Below are positions 6,671 to 15,860 of a stretch of DNA of 56,451 nucleotides, in pieces. The stretch covers positions 1 through 56,451 of the forward strand of contig JAFKFS010000020.1 of NCBI GenBank assembly GCA_017308115.1, in the 5' to 3' direction. The position numbers and the translations under genes were made by a program. The notes under the pieces are model-generated. The model was not told the DNA's origin, made no database searches, and saw nothing but the letters and a program-made list of their open reading frames with translations. The DNA is from Bordetella sp. (GTDB taxonomy: Bacteria; Pseudomonadota; Alphaproteobacteria; Caulobacterales; Caulobacteraceae). Position 1 is the stretch's first letter; the number at the start of each line of letters is the position of its first letter.

Positions 6671-8545
6671 ATGCGTTTCGTCTCTTCTCGCCCTGTCCTG
6701 TTCCTGGCGGCCTCCGCCCTTGCGGTGTCCCTGACCGCGCCGTCCCTGGCGCAGGAGGCGCCCGCGCCGGAAACGCCGGCCGAAGCTCCGGCGGACGCGC
6801 AGGACCTCGAACCGAACGGCGACCCCGTTCCGCACATCATCATCGCGGACGAGCCGGAAACGCCCGAAGAGCCGAAGGTCGCGCCCATCCCCGCCGTGTG
6901 GGCGCCGATCCCGCTCGACGCCCAGAAGAACAGCGCCTACGGCCTCTATCTGGCGGCGCGCAACGCCCTGACCAGCGGCGAGAGCGCGGCCGGGGCCGAC
7001 TATCTCAGCCGCGTCTACGCCCTGACGCCCGAACAGCCGCGCGTGCGCGAACAGGCCTTCACCGCCGCCCTGCTGGCGGGCGACCTGAACGAAGCGGCCC
7101 GCATGGCGCCGACCGATCCGGACATCTCGCCCGTCATCGTCCAGGCCGGGCGCCTGGTCGAGGCGGTGCAGACCTACGCCGGGGGCGAGGCCCGGCGCGC
7201 CGACGACCTGCTGAAGGCCGCCCCAGTGGGCGAGCCGCACGACCGGGCGGGCTTCTATGTCCAGGGCTGGATCGCGGCGGCGGCGCGCGACTGGGACCAG
7301 GCGCTGGCCATGCCGCCGACCAACTTCGATCCGGTCAGCGCCCTGGTGGCGCGCGGCAACCGCGCCCGCCTGCTGGAGCAGCGCCGCCGCTACGACGAGG
7401 CTGACGCCGAGTGGCGCGACCTGACCAGCCACGCCATCGCCGGCGCCCTGTTCCGCCAGCCCTACGGCGAGTTCCTGGAGCGGCGCGGCCGCCGCGACGA
7501 GGCCCTGGCCCAGTACGACGCCGCCGTCACCGCCGGAACGGCCGACCGCCGCGTGATCCAGGGGCGCGAGCGGGTGCTGGCCAAGGGCCGTCCGCCCGCC
7601 CTGCCCAGCTTCCGCGAGGGCGCGGCCCAGGCGCTGCGCACGGCTGCGGACCAGATGATCGCCCAGCGCGCCCATGAGTTCGGCGTCGTCTATCTGCGCC
7701 TGGCCCAGAATCTGGACCCGAGCGACAACACCCAGCTGCTGATCGGCCAGACCCTGATCCAGGGCGGGATCGAACCGGCGGGCCGCGCCGCCCTGACCCA
7801 GGTCAGCGAGGCCTCGCCCGCCCTCTACGCCGCCGCCCGCATCCAGACGGCCGTCAGCCTGGGCAAGGCGGATCGCGACGAGGAGGCCCTGGCGGAGTTG
7901 CGCCGCGCCGCCGCCGTGCGCCCCGACGAGGCGGGGGTGGCCTATATGCTGGCCGGGCAGCTGATGCAGATGGACCGCTATGAAGAAGCGCTGGAACTGC
8001 TGAACGGCCCGTTGCTGAACACCGTCGATCAGGGCTTCGAGATCCATTTCCTGCGCGGCGCCGCCTATGAATCCCTGGACCGGGACCAGGAGGCGGAGGC
8101 TGAACTGTGGGCCGCCCTGCAGATGCAGCCCGATAATCCGACCCTGCTGAACTACCTCGGCTATCTGTGGGTCGATACGGGCGCGCGGGTGCAGGAAGGC
8201 GCCGCCATGATCGCCCGCGCCCACGCCGCCGAGCCCAAGGACGGCAACATCCAGGACTCCCTGGGCTGGGCCCAGTTCCGCCAGGGCCAGTATGAGGCGG
8301 CGGTGGTCAATCTGGAGGGCGCCGTCGACAAGGAGCCCGCCAACGCCGAGATCAACGACCATCTGGGCGACGCCTACTGGGCCGTGGGGCGTCAGCGCGA
8401 GGCGGGCTTCCAGTGGAACCGCGTCCTGACGCTGGAGGTCGACGACAAGCGCCGGGGCGAGGTCGAGGCCAAGCTGCGCGACCGCCTGGGCCAGGACCCG
8501 ACCGGGGACAAGGGCCTGGGCTCTGCGGGCGGCGCGTCCGACTGA
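6671..8545 (+). CDS. Exported tetratricopeptide-repeat protein
   Basis: This 624-residue protein begins with a signal peptide (MRFVSSRPVLFLAASALAV, cleavage near SLAQ-EA) and an acidic, Pro-rich linker to about residue 75. Helical TPR-like pairs fill the rest; clear units near the C-terminus contain LGYLWVDTG, SLGWAQFRQGQYEAAV and HLGDAYWAVGRQREA. Such proteins act as periplasmic scaffolds for envelope complexes. It lies 7 bases before ispE on the same strand, so the two are probably cotranscribed. ATG 6671 was chosen because the signal peptide starts there; an in-frame start at 6590 lies inside the repeat. Confidence 0.8.
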   Translation: MRFVSSRPVLFLAASALAVSLTAPSLAQEAPAPETPAEAPADAQDLEPNGDPVPHIIIADEPETPEEPKVAPIPAVWAPIPLDAQKNSAYGLYLAARNALTSGESAAGADYLSRVYALTPEQPRVREQAFTAALLAGDLNEAARMAPTDPDISPVIVQAGRLVEAVQTYAGGEARRADDLLKAAPVGEPHDRAGFYVQGWIAAAARDWDQALAMPPTNFDPVSALVARGNRARLLEQRRRYDEADAEWRDLTSHAIAGALFRQPYGEFLERRGRRDEALAQYDAAVTAGTADRRVIQGRERVLAKGRPPALPSFREGAAQALRTAADQMIAQRAHEFGVVYLRLAQNLDPSDNTQLLIGQTLIQGGIEPAGRAALTQVSEASPALYAAARIQTAVSLGKADRDEEALAELRRAAAVRPDEAGVAYMLAGQLMQMDRYEEALELLNGPLLNTVDQGFEIHFLRGAAYESLDRDQEAEAELWAALQMQPDNPTLLNYLGYLWVDTGARVQEGAAMIARAHAAEPKDGNIQDSLGWAQFRQGQYEAAVVNLEGAVDKEPANAEINDHLGDAYWAVGRQREAGFQWNRVLTLEVDDKRRGEVEAKLRDRLGQDPTGDKGLGSAGGASD

Positions 8546-8552
8546 CGCCGTC

Positions 8553-9452
8553 ATGTCTGTTTTCGATGCTCTGAGCGGCCTGGCGCCGGCCAAGATCAAC
8601 CTGTTTCTGCACGTCGGGACGGTGCGGACCGACGGCTATCATCCGCTGGTCAGCCTGGCCGCCTTCGCCGACGTCGGCGACCGGGTGACGGTGCGCCGCG
8701 CCCAGGCCCTGTCCCTGACGGTCGAGGGGCCGTTCGCGGCGGGTCTGGACGGGCAGGGGGACAATCTGATCCTCAAGGCCCTGCGCGCCCTGGGCGAGGC
8801 GGCGGGGATCGGCGAACCGCCCGTGGCCGTGACCCTGGACAAGCGCCTGCCCATCGCCGCCGGCCTGGGCGGCGGCTCGGCGGACGCGGGGACGGCGCTG
8901 CGGCTGACCGCGCGCCTGCTGGACCTCGATATGCCTGAGGCGGAACTGGAGCGCCTCGCCCTGGCCGCCGGGGCCGACGGCCCCATGTGCCTGCGCGCGC
9001 GTCCGGCCTGGGCGTCGGGCGTCGGCGAGGTGCTTGAGAACGAGCCGCGCCTGCCCGTGCTGCACGGCGTCCTGTTGAACCCCGGCCTGCCGTCGCCGAC
9101 GGGCGGGGTTTACCGCGCCTATGACGCTGCGCCCGTCGGGGCGGCGGACCGGCCCGCGCCGCCCGCCGACTGGTCCGCCGCCTCGGTCGTCGCCTGGCTG
9201 GCGACGCAGAGGAATGACCTGGAGGCGCCCGCCCTGGCCGTCACGCCGGGCGTCGAAGAGGCGCTGGCCGCCATGCGCGCCGCGCCCGGCTGTCGGCTGA
9301 CGCGGATGTCGGGGTCGGGGGGGACGGTCTTCGGCCTGTTCGACGACCGGGCGGCGGCGATCGAGGCGGCCTTCGCCCTGGATCGGCCGGGCTGGTGGTC
9401 GCGGCCGGCGGCGCTGGGCGCGCCGGATATCGAACCGCGTCCGGTTATTTAA
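8553..9452 (+). CDS. ispE: 4-diphosphocytidyl-2-C-methyl-D-erythritol kinase
   Basis: This 299-residue GHMP kinase catalyses the ATP-dependent phosphorylation step of the MEP isoprenoid pathway. The N-terminus has APAKINLFLHVG and DGYHPLVSL, the usual IspE substrate-binding region. The phosphate loop LPIAAGLGGGSADAG is intact, followed by AAGADGPMCL and the C-terminal glycine loop RMSGSGGTVFG. Length is normal. Where many relatives have a D-V-P-V/F motif this protein reads DGPM, a mild variation. It follows the TPR gene closely. Confidence 0.95.
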   Translation: MSVFDALSGLAPAKINLFLHVGTVRTDGYHPLVSLAAFADVGDRVTVRRAQALSLTVEGPFAAGLDGQGDNLILKALRALGEAAGIGEPPVAVTLDKRLPIAAGLGGGSADAGTALRLTARLLDLDMPEAELERLALAAGADGPMCLRARPAWASGVGEVLENEPRLPVLHGVLLNPGLPSPTGGVYRAYDAAPVGAADRPAPPADWSAASVVAWLATQRNDLEAPALAVTPGVEEALAAMRAAPGCRLTRMSGSGGTVFGLFDDRAAAIEAAFALDRPGWWSRPAALGAPDIEPRPVI

Positions 9453-9486
9453 CCGGATTTACAGCCCCTGCGGCCAAGCTGGCGTC

Positions 9487-10386
9487 ATGACCCAGCTCTC
9501 GCCCGAACAGACCGCCGCCTTTGAACGCGCCCTGTCGCGCCTGTCGCCCGCCGACCGCGCCCGCGTTGAGGAGATCAGGGACGCCGCGGCCCGCGCCGCC
9601 GCCGAGGTCGCGCCGCACTGGGACTTCGGCCTGGCCGCCCGCACCGTCGACGGCCTGCTGGGCGAGGGCGCGAACGACGACCAGAGGCGCGGGCTGATCG
9701 CCGCCTGGGCGCTGGAGCTGCCCGGCCGCATCGCCCCCGAGCGCCTGCCGCAGGCGGTGCTGGCGGGCTATCCGACCTACATCGACCGTCTGGCGGCCTA
9801 TCTGGACAGCGGCGCCGATCCCTATGATCCCGACTTCTGGGCCAAGGACGTGCGCGTCTCCCTGGCGCTCAGCGTGCCGGGCAGCAACACCCAGATGCTG
9901 GACCTGTCCTCGCCCGTCGGGCCGGGGCTGGTGGTGCGGCACATGCTGGGCGGGCGCGGTCCCGGACCGCTGATCGGCTGGGTCAGGGCGGGCGGCTGGC
10001 GGCCCTGGCTGGAGACCCACACCGAGGCGCGCGACCTGTCGGACTTCAACGAAGCGGGCTGGGAGCGGAACTGGGCCGCCGCCGCCGCCCTGCTGAAGAC
10101 CCGGCCGGAACTGGCGGGCGTGATCGGCTCCAGCTGGTTCTTCGACCCGCCGCTGGAGTCCGTCAGCCCGCGCCTGACCTATCTGCGGACCACGCCGATG
10201 AACAACGGCGCCTTCATGATCCATCAGGGCGGCGGCGAGATCCACGACGAGCGCGCCTCCGCCTCCTCGCCCACGCGCCGCGCCATGATCGAGAAGGGCG
10301 AGTACGCCGCCTGTTCCTGGCTGCTGTGCTGGCCGCGCAGGCCGCTGATTCGGTGGGCCGAGGCGCGGGGCCTGATTCAGCCTTGA
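9487..10386 (+). CDS. Conserved protein of unknown function (299 aa)
   Basis: No signal peptide or transmembrane segment is visible. The N-terminal ~90 residues are helical and charged (SPEQTAAFERALSRLSPADR). The C-terminal two thirds are mixed, with GSNTQMLDLSSPVGPG, a segment GSSWFFDPPLESVSPRLTYLR and MNNGAFMIHQGG. The last part resembles a small-molecule-binding or acyltransferase-like core, but I do not recognise the family with confidence. Codon use is like the neighbours. It starts 34 bases after ispE on the same strand. Confidence 0.7.
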   Translation: MTQLSPEQTAAFERALSRLSPADRARVEEIRDAAARAAAEVAPHWDFGLAARTVDGLLGEGANDDQRRGLIAAWALELPGRIAPERLPQAVLAGYPTYIDRLAAYLDSGADPYDPDFWAKDVRVSLALSVPGSNTQMLDLSSPVGPGLVVRHMLGGRGPGPLIGWVRAGGWRPWLETHTEARDLSDFNEAGWERNWAAAAALLKTRPELAGVIGSSWFFDPPLESVSPRLTYLRTTPMNNGAFMIHQGGGEIHDERASASSPTRRAMIEKGEYAACSWLLCWPRRPLIRWAEARGLIQP

Positions 10387-10690
10387 TATAGGCCGCCTGC
10401 GACAGATTGGCGCGCGTGCGTCTTCGGCCCGGCGATGGCGTCGGCCGGTTCCGCACGCGCCGCGCCGCTGGGAAGCATGCAGGGCGGGACCTGAAGAGAA
10501 ATTTCAATTTCGACGCCCGTGGATCGTCACGGCTTCGGAGACGGCGCTCCTGAAAGAAGGAACGTCGTTCTGCGATTGACAGTGGGCGGAGGTTTTCGTC
10601 TCAAGGGGCTCAGAGGGGGCGCGTCGGTCGCAGCTGTCGGACGGCGGCGCCTCCCTAGAAGAAAAGCCGTTGTCGCTCTTGTGGGGATCC
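10387..10690. other. Intergenic region upstream of the autotransporter gene
   Basis: About 300 bases hold no convincing gene. A perfect -35-like TTGACA lies at 10576-10581, but the expected -10 position has no good match. The stretch around 10498-10512 is locally AT-rich. The Shine-Dalgarno for the next gene is probably GTGGGGAT just before 10691. No clear terminator for the preceding gene is seen. Confidence 0.4.
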
Positions 10691-13600
10691 ATGATTAACG
10701 TGTTCAAGGCCGGTCTGCTTGTCGCAGCCGCCGGCTCCGCCCTTGTGTGGGCGAGTGATGTTTCAGCTCAGACGACCGTGACGCCGCCGCCGGGCGGCTT
10801 CTACATGGCGAACGGTTCGCGCACGGCCGATTATGCGGCGGCGCTCAAGTCCTGGCGCGAGGACGCCCAGTTCTCGGTCGACTATTCCAAGGCCTATCTG
10901 GGCCTGGAGCACGCCTACGCCCTGGGCCTGACCGGCAAGGGGCTGACGGTCGGCGTGAACGACGCCGGCGTCTATATGGATCATCCCCTGTTCGGCGGTC
11001 CGGGCAAGATCAAGGGCCTGCACACGGTCGTCTCCGACGACTACGGCAACGACGGCCTCATCAATCCGCGCCGTCGCTGGGAGGGCCACGGCACGCACGT
11101 CGCCGGCACCATCGGCGGCGCCCGCATCGAAGGCGAGGTGATGTTCGGCAACGCCTTCGGCGCGAACATCTATTCGGCCACGACCAACTTCGCCGCCGGC
11201 GACTTCCTCTGGTATCGCGACGTCTACATCAACGGCGACATCGTCAGCACAGCCCAGACCAACATCGTCGACCTGGCCGCCACCGGCGAGGTGCGGATCA
11301 TCAACAACAGCTGGGGCTCGGCCAACAACCTGCCCTACAACGCCTCCGCAGCGCTGGTGCGCCAGACCCTGGCGCGCAACTACGGCGACTTCTACAAGCC
11401 GGTGCTGGACAATGACGTCCTGGTCGTCTTCTCCGCGGGCAACGGCTACGGCGCCCACGCCGGGATCGACGCCGCCACGCCGATGTTCGACCCGCGCCTG
11501 CGCTCCAACTGGCTGTCCGTCGCCAACTACACCAGCGCCCTGACGCCCAGCGCCTCGACCAGCTTCTGCGGCCAGACCGCCACCTGGTGCGTCGCGGGGC
11601 CGGGCCATCAGGTCGTGTCCTCCGTGCCGGGCTATCAGTTCAGCCTGAACGCCATCGCGGCGATCTATCGCCCCGCCGACTATCTCACCCTCTACACGCC
11701 GACGACCGTTGCGGCGCTGCAGACGGCGGCGTCGAACCGCTTCGTCAACGCGCTGAACGCCTACCTGACCCAGAAACGCGCCGCGGCGGCGGCGGGACTG
11801 CCGTTCGACGAGGCCGCCGCGCGCCGCCAGGTCGCGGAGGAGGCGGTGGCCATCACCCTGATCGCCGGCGGCCGCCTGGGCGACCCGAACGGTTTGACGG
11901 GGCAGTTGGCGGGGCTGCTGACCTCGACCAACAACATGGCGGTCCTGACGCCGGAATTCTCGTCCGACGTGCTGACCCAGGCCAACGCCCTGCTGATGCA
12001 ACGCCTGGAGACCCTGATCACCTACACGGGGCCGGACTATGAGGCCTATACGGGCACCTCGATGGCGGCGCCGAACATCTCGGGCTTCGCGGCCCTGCTG
12101 ATGGAGCACTTCCCCGAGTACGACACGGCGCTGATCAGCGACATCCTGGTGTCCAGTTCCCTGGACCTGGACACGCCGGGCGTGGACCTGAAGTCGGGCT
12201 GGGGCGCGCCTCAGATGCAGGTCGCCCTGCAAGGGCCGACGGCCCTGCGCGACGTCCGCGACGTCGACGTCCGCGTCGGCACGGTCGACGTGTGGAGCAA
12301 CGACATCGGCGATGCGCGCGACCGCTATTCGGCCGAGGTCCTGGCCTCCTTCCCCAACGACATCGGCGGCGTCGTCAAGAAGGGCGGCGGCGAACTGATC
12401 CTCGCCGGGGTCAATGACTACACCGGCGCGACCCGCGTCGAGGGCGGCCTGCTGACCGTCAACGGCAGCCTGCTTCGTTCGGCCTCGACCGTGGGCGAAC
12501 TGGGCATGCTGGGCGGCGTCGGCCGCCTGGCGGGCCTGACGGTCGAGAAGGGCGGCGTCGTCGCGCCCGGCGCCGCCGGCGATCCGTTCGGAACCTTGAC
12601 GGTCGCCGATGACGCGGTGTTCCGCGCCGGTTCCTATCTTTGGATCCGCTCGAAGGTGAACGGCGCGGCGCACTCGCGCCTGGTCGTCCAGGGCAAGACC
12701 ACGCTGGAAGGCGGCGAGGTCATCCTGAAGGCGGACCAGGGCGAGTGGAACCTGCGTTCACGCATGAACATCCTGCAGTCGGCCGGCGGCGTCGCCGGGA
12801 CGTTCACGGGCGCCAAGAGCGACCTGGCCTTCCTGACGCCGATCCTGACCTACAGCGCCAATACGGTGCAGCTGACGCTGGCGCGCAACGACGTGACCAT
12901 CGCCTCGGTCGGGACCACGCCGAACCAGAAGGCGGCGGGCGGGGCCCTGGACGTGATGACCGCCTCGGCCATGACCAATCCTCCCGCCGGCCGCAATACG
13001 ACGCTGGAGGACGCCATCCTGGACGGCAGCGCCGACAACGTCCGCGCGGCCCTGAACAGTCTGACGGGCGAGGTCCACGCGACCCTGGCCGGCGTGGCCT
13101 CGGGCGACTCGCGCTTCATCCGCGACGCCATGCTGACGCGGGGCCGCAACGGCGCGACCGAGGCGACCGACGGGCGCGGCGTCGCGGTCTGGGCCTCGGG
13201 CGTCTTCGGCAGCGGGCGTCAGGACAACGGCGAACTGGCCGGCTTCCGCAGCGAGGCCACCGGCTATCTGGCCGGGGTCGAGAAGACGCTGAACGGCCGC
13301 GCCCACATCGGCGTCGCGGTCGGTGAAAGCCAGTCGGAAATCCGCGCCACGCGTCTGCGCTCGACGGGCGAGGTCAAGACCCAGCACATCGGCCTCTACG
13401 GCGCCGCCAGCCTGGGCGCCTTCGACTTCCGTCTGGGCGGCGCCTGGATGGACGCGCGCACCCGCACGGACCGGACGGCCTCGCTGAACCGCTTCAACGA
13501 GCAACTGACCGGCCGTTACGACGGCGAAGCCTGGCAGGCCTATGGCGAGGTGTCCTGGCGCAAGCCGGTCATGGGCTCGACCGTGCTGGAGCCGTACTTG

Positions 13601-13999
13601 AACTACACCCGCGTCGAATATGACGCGGACGTGGTCGAGCGCGGCGGCGACGCGGCCCTGTCGGGCGACGTCTCCCAGACCTCGGACCTGCTGACGGCCG
13701 GCCTGCGCACCGAGACCTATCTGGCGGGCGGAAACGGCCGTCCGGCGCTGTCGGCGGTGGGCCACCTGGCCTGGACCGAAGACCTGAGCGGCGACGGCCC
13801 CGTGTTCAACGCGGCCTTCTCGGACGGTCCGGTGTTCCGCATCGAAGGCGCCGATCTGAACTCGGGCGCGCTGCAGGCGGGCCTGGGCTTCAACATCGAG
13901 GCCAATAAGGCGACCAATATCGAGGTCGGCTATTCGGGCGTCTTCAACGACGACTACAAGGACCACCGCCTGACCGGCCGCGTCAGCTTCCGGTTCTGA
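10691..13999 (+). CDS. Subtilisin-family (S8) autotransporter serine protease
   Basis: This 1102-residue type Va autotransporter begins with a signal peptide (MINVFKAGLLVAAAGSAL to about VSAQ). The S8 protease domain (about 60-510) has the triad visible: Asp in VGVNDAGV, His in GHGTHVAGTIGG, Ser in GTSMAAPNISGF, plus the oxyanion Asn in INNSWGS. A beta-helix linker carries a passenger repeat (KKGGGELILAGVNDYTGATRVEGG). The last ~280 residues are the 12-strand translocator barrel ending in Phe (GRVSFRF). About 145 residues, largely helical, separate VSSVPGYQF from GTSMAAP, where subtilases usually have a short loop. A secreted or surface protease is the likely product. An in-frame TTG at 10670 is less likely as start. 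Confidence 0.92.
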   Translation: MINVFKAGLLVAAAGSALVWASDVSAQTTVTPPPGGFYMANGSRTADYAAALKSWREDAQFSVDYSKAYLGLEHAYALGLTGKGLTVGVNDAGVYMDHPLFGGPGKIKGLHTVVSDDYGNDGLINPRRRWEGHGTHVAGTIGGARIEGEVMFGNAFGANIYSATTNFAAGDFLWYRDVYINGDIVSTAQTNIVDLAATGEVRIINNSWGSANNLPYNASAALVRQTLARNYGDFYKPVLDNDVLVVFSAGNGYGAHAGIDAATPMFDPRLRSNWLSVANYTSALTPSASTSFCGQTATWCVAGPGHQVVSSVPGYQFSLNAIAAIYRPADYLTLYTPTTVAALQTAASNRFVNALNAYLTQKRAAAAAGLPFDEAAARRQVAEEAVAITLIAGGRLGDPNGLTGQLAGLLTSTNNMAVLTPEFSSDVLTQANALLMQRLETLITYTGPDYEAYTGTSMAAPNISGFAALLMEHFPEYDTALISDILVSSSLDLDTPGVDLKSGWGAPQMQVALQGPTALRDVRDVDVRVGTVDVWSNDIGDARDRYSAEVLASFPNDIGGVVKKGGGELILAGVNDYTGATRVEGGLLTVNGSLLRSASTVGELGMLGGVGRLAGLTVEKGGVVAPGAAGDPFGTLTVADDAVFRAGSYLWIRSKVNGAAHSRLVVQGKTTLEGGEVILKADQGEWNLRSRMNILQSAGGVAGTFTGAKSDLAFLTPILTYSANTVQLTLARNDVTIASVGTTPNQKAAGGALDVMTASAMTNPPAGRNTTLEDAILDGSADNVRAALNSLTGEVHATLAGVASGDSRFIRDAMLTRGRNGATEATDGRGVAVWASGVFGSGRQDNGELAGFRSEATGYLAGVEKTLNGRAHIGVAVGESQSEIRATRLRSTGEVKTQHIGLYGAASLGAFDFRLGGAWMDARTRTDRTASLNRFNEQLTGRYDGEAWQAYGEVSWRKPVMGSTVLEPYLNYTRVEYDADVVERGGDAALSGDVSQTSDLLTAGLRTETYLAGGNGRPALSAVGHLAWTEDLSGDGPVFNAAFSDGPVFRIEGADLNSGALQAGLGFNIEANKATNIEVGYSGVFNDDYKDHRLTGRVSFRF

Positions 14000-14044
14000 T
14001 GGAGCGGGCGTCGGGGCTTCGGTCTCGGCGATCCTGACGGACGG

Positions 14045-14080
14045 ACGCCGTCGCCCTCAGCGGGCGGCGGCGTTTTTCTT
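14045..14080 (+). terminator. Rho-independent terminator of the autotransporter gene
   Basis: ACGCCGTCGCCC pairs with GGGCGGCGGCGT (one G-T pair) around a short loop and is followed by TTTTCTT. Stem and T-run are both good. It sits about 45 bases after the stop codon. Confidence 0.85.
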
Positions 14081-14099
14081 TAGGTGGGATGAGCGGAGC

Positions 14100-14849
14100 T
14101 TAGGCGCCGCCGCCCACGCGCTCCCACGCCTCGCCGACCGGGAGGATGTCGAGCCCCGCCGCCTTGGCCAGGCGGATCAGGCGGTCCAGATACTCGGGCG
14201 TGCAGCCGTAGGGGGTGGGGTCGCTCTCGACATCATGACCATAGGCGATCAGCCAGCCGGGCGCTTCCGCCGCGCGGGCGACCAGAGCCTCAAGGTCGTA
14301 GTGGGGCAGGCGGCGGGATTCCAGGCCGATGGCCTGAAGGTTGGCCCGGTCGGCGCGTTCGGCGTTGACCCCGTCGCGCACGCCGCGTCCGAGCAGGAAC
14401 CGCTCGTCGATCACCGCCTTGGCGCTTAAGGCCACGTCGCCGAAGGGCCAGGCGAAGGTGGTCATGACGTGGCCGTCCAGCCGCTCGGCGACCCAGGCGG
14501 CGTTTCTCGCCAACTGGTCCGTCAGTTCGGCGGGGCTCAGGCGCAGGGCGCTGACGTGGTCGAAGGTGTGGCAGCCGACCTCGTGCCCGGCCTCATGCGC
14601 GGCCTGCAGGTGTTCGACCTCGAACTGGGCCTTGCCGATGTTCTCGCCGCCGCACAGGCCGCCCGCGACATAATAGGTCGCCCTGATCCCGTGCTCGGCC
14701 AGGATCGGCCCCGCCTCGGTCCAGGCGCTGGCCGGGAAGTCGTCGAAGCTGAGGCTGAGAATCCCGCGTTCAGGCGCGACCGTCACGGGCCTGACGCCCA
14801 GGTAGCGCGCCGCCCGGCGGCGCATCTGATCGATCCGTTGCTGCATCAT
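14100..14849 (-). CDS. Polysaccharide deacetylase (NodB homology) family protein
   Basis: This 249-residue carbohydrate esterase 4 domain protein has no signal peptide. The metal/catalytic motif 1 is LSFDDFP (the DD pair), motif 2 is CHTFDHVS giving the HxxxH metal ligands, and later motifs appear as FAWPFGD and IAYGHDV. Members remove N-acetyl groups from sugars in peptidoglycan or exopolysaccharide. The substrate is not predictable, and cytosolic location would be unusual for a cell-wall enzyme. It converges on the autotransporter and is divergent from glyQ. Confidence 0.85.
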   Translation of the reverse strand: MMQQRIDQMRRRAARYLGVRPVTVAPERGILSLSFDDFPASAWTEAGPILAEHGIRATYYVAGGLCGGENIGKAQFEVEHLQAAHEAGHEVGCHTFDHVSALRLSPAELTDQLARNAAWVAERLDGHVMTTFAWPFGDVALSAKAVIDERFLLGRGVRDGVNAERADRANLQAIGLESRRLPHYDLEALVARAAEAPGWLIAYGHDVESDPTPYGCTPEYLDRLIRLAKAAGLDILPVGEAWERVGGGA

Positions 14850-14960
14850 GGGCGTCTTCTAGCGCATCCGCGCTTGCGGAAGGGTGAAGGATTGCGCCGC
14901 CTCGCCTTGCTGGCGAAGCGTGGCGGCCCTATGGTCCGCGCCTCCCGAAATCGGACCGAA

Positions 14961-15860
14961 ATGTCGACCGTGGCCGCTGCTGAACCTCTCTCGTTTCAGG
15001 ACCTGATCCTGACCCTGCACCACTATTGGAGCGAGCAGGGCTGCGCCATTTTGCAGCCCTATGACATCGAGGTCGGCGCCGGCACCCTGCATCCCGCCAC
15101 CGTGCTGCGGGCGCTGGGCAGGAAGCCGTGGAAGGCCGCCTATGTCCAGCCGTCGCGCCGCCCCGGCGACGGCCGATACGGCGAGAACCCCAACCGGCTG
15201 CAGCACTATTACCAGTATCAGGTCATCCTGAAGCCGAACCCCGACAACCTGCAGGAGCTGTATCTCAACAGCCTGAAGGCCATCGGCATCGACCCCAGCC
15301 TGCATGACATCCGCTTCGTCGAGGACGACTGGGAGAACCCCACCGTCGGCGCCTGGGGCCTGGGCTGGGAGGTCTGGTGCGACGGCATGGAGGTGACGCA
15401 GTTCACCTATTTCCAGGGCGTCGGCGGCATCGAGGTCGACGTGGTCTCGGGCGAGCTGACCTACGGGCTGGAGCGTCTGGCCATGTATGTTCAGGGCGTC
15501 GACAACGTCTATGACCTGAAGTTCAACAAGGAGGGCCTGACCTATGGCGAAGTCTTCCTCGAGAACGAGCGCCAGCAGTCGGAAGCCAACTTCCACGGCT
15601 ATGACGTCGCCGCGCTGAAGCGCCGCTTCGAGGACATGGAGCGCGAGGCCGCCCACTTCCTGACCATGAAGGGGCCGCAGGGACAGCCGTTGGTCCTGCC
15701 CGCCTATGACCAGGTGCTGAAGGCCTCGCATCTGTTCAACCTGATGGACGCCCGCGGCGCCATCGCCGTCGCCGAACGCCAGAGCTACATCGGCCGCATC
15801 CGCGACCTGTGCAAAGCCTGCGCCCTCGCTCAAGTCGAACACGAACGGGCGACCGCCTGA
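14961..15860 (+). CDS. glyQ: Glycine--tRNA ligase alpha subunit
   Basis: This 299-residue class II catalytic subunit of tetrameric glycyl-tRNA synthetase makes glycyl adenylate. The family's near-invariant stretches are present: [37 protein letters not shown], the motif 2 region [13 protein letters not shown], and the motif 3 region [12 protein letters not shown]. The start MSTVAAAE at 14961 fits family length; upstream in-frame codons run through the promoter region of a divergent gene. The stop overlaps the glyS start (TGATG), indicating translational coupling. Confidence 0.97.
   Translation: MSTVAAAEPLSFQDLILTLHHYWSEQGCAILQPYDIEVGAGTLHPATVLRALGRKPWKAAYVQPSRRPGDGRYGENPNRLQHYYQYQVILKPNPDNLQELYLNSLKAIGIDPSLHDIRFVEDDWENPTVGAWGLGWEVWCDGMEVTQFTYFQGVGGIEVDVVSGELTYGLERLAMYVQGVDNVYDLKFNKEGLTYGEVFLENERQQSEANFHGYDVAALKRRFEDMEREAAHFLTMKGPQGQPLVLPAYDQVLKASHLFNLMDARGAIAVAERQSYIGRIRDLCKACALAQVEHERATA

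Noticed and set aside
10504-10707. 67-codon minus-strand frame before the autotransporter
   Set aside because: No ribosome-binding site, no homology or composition bias typical of coding, and it overlaps the start of the autotransporter gene.
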